A stretch of DNA of 9,139 nt from an uncultured Collinsella sp. (GTDB taxonomy: Bacteria; Actinomycetota; Coriobacteriia; Coriobacteriales; Coriobacteriaceae): the NCBI GenBank assembly GCA_902461085.1, contig CABPWH010000072.1, positions 1 to 9,139 of the forward strand, written 5' to 3'. Within the stretch, counting starts at the first letter, position 1; the number at the start of each line of letters is the position of its first letter. Below are positions 5,563 through 9,139 of the stretch, piece by piece. The notes beneath the pieces were generated by a model. That model was not told where the DNA came from, did no database searches, and worked only from the letters and a program-made list of their open reading frames with translations. Both the position numbers and the translations under genes were made by a program.

Positions 5563-6309
5563 CTAGGCACACGATTCCAGTGCTCCGTTAAACAGCTTCA
5601 CCATCTGCACGCGCGTGCCGACGCCGTCTGTACGACGAGCAACCTCCACCTTATCGACGAGCATGCGCATAAGCTTGATACCACGGCCGCGCTCCTCAGA
5701 TGCGACCGGTTCGCTCGTTTCATCGATAGCATAGCCGGCGCCTCGATCAAACACCTCAATCACAACGCGGTCGCCATAGGCCTGAACCGTCAGAACGCAC
5801 CCGATACCGCCCGCATGGTCATAGGCATTACCCAGCGCCTCCCCCGACGCCAATGCGACATCGTAGCGCTCGTCGCGGCGCAACGGAAGCGATTCAAGGA
5901 TTTCGGCGATATGATGTCGGTAGTATGGAAGATTCTCGATACCCTGACGGACCTCGACGCTCTTACTCCAGCGAGGCAGCTCCCCCACCGGAATGGCGGG
6001 AATAGACTCCCGTGCCGGACCCGCGACATGAAGGATATCGACAAGACGAGCAATCTCCAAAAAGCGAACAACTTCGCCTGATGCATTGACGAGCGAAAGC
6101 AGGCCTTCTCGCCTCATGAGCTCACGAGCGCGCGTAAGCAGGAATGCCAAGCCCGTCGAATCGATAAAGCCAACAGCCTGACAGTTGATGACGACACGAC
6201 GCACGCCGCGGTCAACCAAAGCATCCAACCGCCGACGCAGCGCAGGCACCGTGGCGATGTCGATATCGCCTGGTGGCGTCAAAACCGCTATGTCATTCCA
6301 CTCATTCAT
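5563..6309 (-). CDS. STAS / RsbW-like kinase fusion (anti-sigma antagonist plus anti-sigma kinase)
   Basis: The protein joins two halves of a partner switch that are usually separate. Residues 1-100 form an STAS domain of the RsbV/SpoIIAA type, with the phosphorylation motif DSTG and Ser51 as likely target. Residues about 125-240 form a GHKL ATPase domain of the RsbW/SpoIIAB type: N-box E157-ALG-N161, ATP-lid motif DRGAGY (188-193) and GRGI (208-211). In known systems RsbW phosphorylates RsbV and binds a sigma factor, so here the kinase could act on its own STAS half. The gene lies about 80 nt after a PP2C phosphatase that would reverse this, almost surely in one operon. The start is uncertain. 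ATG 6309 fits the STAS fold but has no good ribosome site, and TTG 6327 is in frame. A well-placed Shine-Dalgarno and ATG at 6346 are one frame off across a T6 run. No sigma factor is seen in the window. Confidence 0.9.
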   Translation of the reverse strand: MNEWNDIAVLTPPGDIDIATVPALRRRLDALVDRGVRRVVINCQAVGFIDSTGLAFLLTRARELMRREGLLSLVNASGEVVRFLEIARLVDILHVAGPARESIPAIPVGELPRWSKSVEVRQGIENLPYYRHHIAEILESLPLRRDERYDVALASGEALGNAYDHAGGIGCVLTVQAYGDRVVIEVFDRGAGYAIDETSEPVASEERGRGIKLMRMLVDKVEVARRTDGVGTRVQMVKLFNGALESCA

Positions 6310-6346
6310 ACGACCATGGTTCCCCAAAAAAGCCCACTCGATGCAT
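6302..6346 (-). CDS. Possible 14-codon leader ORF, or misframed true start of the STAS-kinase gene
   Basis: GAGGA lies 5 nt before an ATG at 6346, a better ribosome site than any before the annotated start. The frame runs 14 codons (MHRVGFFGEPWSYE) and stops at 6302, overlapping codons 2-3 of the STAS-kinase gene. If the T6 run (6326-6331) had one T fewer, this start would be fused in frame to the STAS domain. It could be a coupling leader peptide, a slippage site or a sequencing error. Confidence 0.35.
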   Translation of the reverse strand: MHRVGFFGEPWSYE

Positions 6347-6387
6347 TCGTTTCCTCAACCGTACGGATTCAGCCCGCCCAGCGTCGT

Positions 6388-8733
6388 CTATGAACGACCC
6401 CGTAAAAACTCAAGGGACACCAATGCAATGTCATCGTCCAGCGCCGATTCGGTAAATCGGTCAAGCTCGCCCAAGACCTTGCCGCAGATTCCCGATACGC
6501 CCTCCCCCGAGACAGAGAGCAGAAGGTCACGAAGGCGCTGCTCGCCAAAGAACGCTCCGGTGCGGTCGCGGGCCTCAATCGTTCCATCCGTATACATGAA
6601 GAGCATGTCGCCAGGAGCGAACGCAAACACGCCTGTCTCGTACACCATGCTCTCAAAGGCACCGATTACGCCCGATTGGCATCCAAGCAGCTCGACCTCT
6701 CCCCCACGAGCCTCGCCGCCACCCAGCGGCATCGACTCTGGCCTGATAACCATGGTCGGAGGATGGCCCGCCGAACAATACGTTGCGCGTCCGGCTTTAA
6801 GGTCAATCTTGGCGATAAAGGCCGTCACGAACGTCTCGACCCTCGAAAAGCCCATGAGCATGCTGTTAAGGGAGCGTGCCATACGGGCCGGGCCAGCGCC
6901 CTCCCAGGCATATGCCGTCAGGGCCGTCTTGACGAGCGCAGACATCGATGCGGCCTCAATGCCTTTGCCAGACACATCACCCAGAATCATAACGGCGCAG
7001 TCGTCGGGAAGTCGAATGAGCGTATAGAAATCGCCGCCGACCAACGCCGAGTTCGTGGCCGACAGGTACACCGAATCGGTTGCGATACCCGGAACATCCC
7101 CCAGGGAATTTCTCATGCCGATCTGAAGAGTCTGAGCGATATGGCGCTCCTCGCGCTTTTGAGATTCGCCTTCGTAGATCAGTTCAAAGTCATGCGCCAA
7201 GTGCACCAAGTAGTCATATTCAAGGTCATCAATCGGCTCTTGGCTTCCATCACGAAGCAGCAGCGCGCGCGTCGTCGGGCCCTTCGCAACGGAAGCAGGA
7301 ACAATCGCGTCGTTACTGTGCTTGCCATCACCTTCAGAGCGCGGGTGCCCCGCCTCGATGCCGGTGTCGATGTAGAGGCCCTGGCAAGGCAGACCATGCG
7401 CCCTAAGCCAGCCTCCCATAGGCATCGATTCGTCAACGCGAGTTATACGTACGTGTTTAAGGTCCTCGGCACTCGTGCCGCCCAAAACAGATGCCTCAAA
7501 GCCATCAGGGCCAGCCCCCAGACGTGCCGCTGGCGCCGTCGTGGAAAAGAAAAGCTTCTCGGGATCGTCCGGCAAAGCAACGCGACTGCCACCTTCAAAA
7601 TCTATAACGTAGGAGTCCAGACTGGCGTCATACTCAACAGGGCAAAAATGGCAGTTGAGCATATTGCAGATCTCGGACGATACCGCCTGGGAAGCCGCGG
7701 CGGAATCGTCTAGAAAGGTAAACAACTCATCACGTAAGACATTGAGTGAGCGGCCAAGCTCAGCCGTGCGACGAGAGCGAAGGCTCGATGCCATGCCGAC
7801 CAGCTGGATAGACAGGTAATCGCAAATGACCTCGAGTACATTAACGTCATAGGCGAGCGGTGCCTGAGGGCGTTTCCAACCAACTTCCAGCACGCCAAGG
7901 ATCTGCGTACCGTAAAAAACGGGAAGACAGATCTCGCTGCGGTACGGAGGCATATCCTGCATACGCAACAGGTGCTTAGAACGATTGTCCAGGTCCATAA
8001 ACATACCGGAGGCGGCCTTATCACCCTTAAGGTCCTGTTGAATCGACAAGCGACAGGCACGCGACTCACGAAGAACATACGTCGGAATGCCAGCGCCATA
8101 CGGCAAAAACTCAGGCAGGTAGCTGTCGTACAGCTCCTTGGAAACACCGCGAAGTTTAAAACCGCCGCTCTCAGAAAAATAGATAGCAGCACCCGAAGCA
8201 TCGAGCGTTCCTACAAGCTGGTTCAAAACGGTATCAAGTAGGCTGGGCAGCTCATCGGAGCCCACGGTACTCATAATGACCGAGAGCGTGCCAGAGAGGC
8301 GCTTGTTCGCCACTCTAAGCTCCGAAAGCGCACGCTTGAGCTGACGGTCGTGCGAATACTGTTCTTCGATGCTATGGAGCGCCACCAGGACACGTGGCGC
8401 GCGGCGCCCAAAGATGCGTGGAGGCGTTACGGAGCCTGCACGAACCAAGACGGGGATAAAGGAGCCGTCACTCAGCTTGAGCATCAGTTCGTTCTCGGAG
8501 CCATCAGTTTCAAATGGCAGACGATGTTCCGTCGCACGTTCAAAAGCGGACGAGTACAGGACGTCTTTAACATCTCCACCGATGACGTCGGCGCGTTCCT
8601 CGCACATCAAACCAAGTAAGCGATTATTCACATGCAGAATGGTTCCGTCGAGCTCGCAGATGATGACAGCATCGCTCGTGATCTCGACTAGTTGGGCAAC
8701 GTCTGCCCACTCGTTGCGTTCAAGCGTTTCCAT
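6388..8733 (-). CDS. PAS-GAF sensor SpoIIE/RsbU-type PP2C serine phosphatase
   Basis: This is a large cytosolic sensor phosphatase of 781 residues without membrane segments. Residues 10-125 look like a PAS domain (LVEITSDAVIICELDGTILHV), followed by a short helical linker. Residues about 155-315 are a GAF domain. Residues 325-520 look like a second, divergent GAF-type region ending in a helix. The SpoIIE-type PP2C domain fills residues 530-776. Its metal-binding acidic residues are visible in GGDFY (Asp568), GDVSGKG (Asp586), YTDG (Asp716) and DDDIAL (767-768). Such enzymes dephosphorylate RsbV-like STAS proteins, so the downstream STAS-kinase fusion is its probable substrate. ATG 8733 is preferred over the in-frame GTG at 8745, because GTGGGG lies 6 nt before it. 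The start lies only 26 bp past the tRNA-Leu terminator, so its promoter is unclear. The signals sensed cannot be read from sequence. Confidence 0.95.
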   Translation of the reverse strand: METLERNEWADVAQLVEITSDAVIICELDGTILHVNNRLLGLMCEERADVIGGDVKDVLYSSAFERATEHRLPFETDGSENELMLKLSDGSFIPVLVRAGSVTPPRIFGRRAPRVLVALHSIEEQYSHDRQLKRALSELRVANKRLSGTLSVIMSTVGSDELPSLLDTVLNQLVGTLDASGAAIYFSESGGFKLRGVSKELYDSYLPEFLPYGAGIPTYVLRESRACRLSIQQDLKGDKAASGMFMDLDNRSKHLLRMQDMPPYRSEICLPVFYGTQILGVLEVGWKRPQAPLAYDVNVLEVICDYLSIQLVGMASSLRSRRTAELGRSLNVLRDELFTFLDDSAAASQAVSSEICNMLNCHFCPVEYDASLDSYVIDFEGGSRVALPDDPEKLFFSTTAPAARLGAGPDGFEASVLGGTSAEDLKHVRITRVDESMPMGGWLRAHGLPCQGLYIDTGIEAGHPRSEGDGKHSNDAIVPASVAKGPTTRALLLRDGSQEPIDDLEYDYLVHLAHDFELIYEGESQKREERHIAQTLQIGMRNSLGDVPGIATDSVYLSATNSALVGGDFYTLIRLPDDCAVMILGDVSGKGIEAASMSALVKTALTAYAWEGAGPARMARSLNSMLMGFSRVETFVTAFIAKIDLKAGRATYCSAGHPPTMVIRPESMPLGGGEARGGEVELLGCQSGVIGAFESMVYETGVFAFAPGDMLFMYTDGTIEARDRTGAFFGEQRLRDLLLSVSGEGVSGICGKVLGELDRFTESALDDDIALVSLEFLRGRS

Positions 8734-8759
8734 CGTGGACCCCACCGTCTATCGGTAAC

Positions 8760-8781
8760 AAAAAAGCCTCCGAAGAGGCCT
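8760..8781 (-). terminator. Intrinsic terminator after tRNA-Leu
   Basis: On the minus strand the stem GCCTC/GAGGC with loop TTCG, extended by a G-U and an A-T pair, is followed by six T residues. It begins about 11 nt past the CCA of tRNA-Leu and ends just before the phosphatase gene. Confidence 0.9.
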
Positions 8782-8792
8782 CTCAAATGCGA

Positions 8793-8882
8793 TGGTGTCG
8801 GAGGCGGGACTTGAACCCGCATGACCAAAAAGCGGTCACTAGCACCTCAAGCTAGCGCGTCTGCCAATTCCGCCACTCCGAC
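8793..8882 (-). tRNA. tRNA-Leu(GAG)
   Basis: This class II tRNA of 90 nt including CCA has an acceptor stem pairing GTCGGAG with CTCCGAC and discriminator A. The anticodon loop TTGAGGT gives GAG. A long variable arm pairs TGACCGC/TTTT/GGTCA, as in leucine tRNAs. It is transcribed alone, or together with the phosphatase operon if the terminator leaks. Confidence 0.96.
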
Positions 8883-8939
8883 ATGCTATGTTGTTGATTC
8901 ACGGTTCGTTTTGTTGGACCCGCGCGTTCAACGAGGAAG

Positions 8940-8969
8940 ATAATACCCTATGATTCGAGAACTGTGCAA
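8940..8969 (-). promoter_or_regulatory. tRNA-Leu promoter
   Basis: On the minus strand the -35 TTGCAC (8964-8969) and -10 TATTAT (8940-8945) are 18 bp apart. The leader before the tRNA would be about 50 nt, longer than for the Gly units. The A-tract palindrome sits just upstream. Confidence 0.7.
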
Positions 8970-8971
8970 GC

Positions 8972-8989
8972 ACTTTTTTCAAAAAAGTT
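8972..8989 (-). promoter_or_regulatory. A-tract palindrome upstream of tRNA-Leu promoter
   Basis: ACTTTTTTCAAAAAAGTT is identical to the element at 5501-5518, with the same one-base gap to the GCAAG that includes the -35. It is the third copy of this arrangement in the window. Confidence 0.55.
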
Positions 8990-9038
8990 TACGAATTTGT
9001 AAATGCGCTGGTAGATCTATATGTTCGGCCCCGAATCG

Positions 9039-9139
9039 GTGTTGCCTCCCGGCGCGTCCTCGGGCATGAGCGATATTTTGCTTCGCACTTCGTGCTGCAA
9101 AATATCGCTCCCCCTGCGGAATGCGCCGGGAGGCAACAC
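9039..9139. repeat. Nested 101-bp imperfect palindrome at the window edge
   Basis: The outer arms of 17 bp (9039-9055 and 9123-9139, GTGTTGCCTCCCGGCGC and its complement) are perfect. Inner arms of 14 bp (GAGCGATATTTTGC 9068-9081 with 9097-9110) are also perfect and share the same centre near 9089. A 4-bp GCAC/GTGC stem lies at the middle. The segments between the arms do not pair well. No coding role is evident. It may continue past the window end. Possible identities are a dispersed palindromic repeat, a MITE-like element or a large bidirectional hairpin. Confidence 0.85.

Noticed and set aside
6185..7027. A 280-codon plus-strand open frame
   Set aside because: It overlaps both signalling genes in antisense. 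Its Pro/Ser/Arg-rich composition is typical of a shadow frame.
6676..7713. A 345-codon plus-strand open frame
   Set aside because: It lies antisense within the phosphatase gene, whose GAF and PP2C motifs are clear. It shows no recognisable domain.

Overview
The window reads as a piece of chromosome from an anaerobic, fairly GC-rich actinobacterium, most likely a gut Coriobacteriia species such as Collinsella. This is inferred from the oxygen-sensitive class III ribonucleotide reductase, an actinobacterial-type GH13 alpha-glucosidase, an RsbU/RsbW-type stress module and a Gly-Cys-Val tRNA neighbourhood. No marker gene proves the genus. Every supported gene lies on the minus strand, so transcription runs from high to low coordinates.

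From right to left: 9039-9139 is a nested, almost perfectly centred palindrome that runs to the last base of the window. tRNA-Leu(GAG) follows with its own promoter and intrinsic terminator. Next comes a two-gene signalling unit: a PAS-GAF-SpoIIE-type PP2C phosphatase (6388-8733) and a small protein that joins an STAS anti-sigma-antagonist domain to an RsbW-like kinase domain (5563-6309). Together they look like a partner-switching pathway, but no sigma factor is encoded nearby. Then comes a tRNA block Gly-Cys-Gly (5156-5457), a GH13 alpha-glucosidase (3245-4978), and a second tRNA block Gly-Val (2942-3095). All three tRNA-Gly(GCC) genes are identical over 76 bp, so the glucosidase sits inside what looks like a split tRNA cluster flanked by direct repeats.

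After a strong terminator (2896-2933) and a stretch with no recognised gene, nrdD (107-2329) ends the window. Its upstream region carries two NrdR-like boxes exactly 32 bp apart. One overlaps the predicted -10 element and the other abuts the -35. A hairpin at 6-42 may end the nrdD transcript.

The most notable non-coding signals are: (1) an A-tract palindrome with fixed phasing to the -35 box at all three tRNA promoters; (2) terminator-like hairpins between co-transcribed tRNAs; (3) the NrdR box pair; (4) the 101-bp palindrome at the right edge; and (5) an out-of-frame start with a good Shine-Dalgarno and a T6 run just before the STAS-kinase gene. I found no CRISPR array, insertion sequence, phage gene or defence system.
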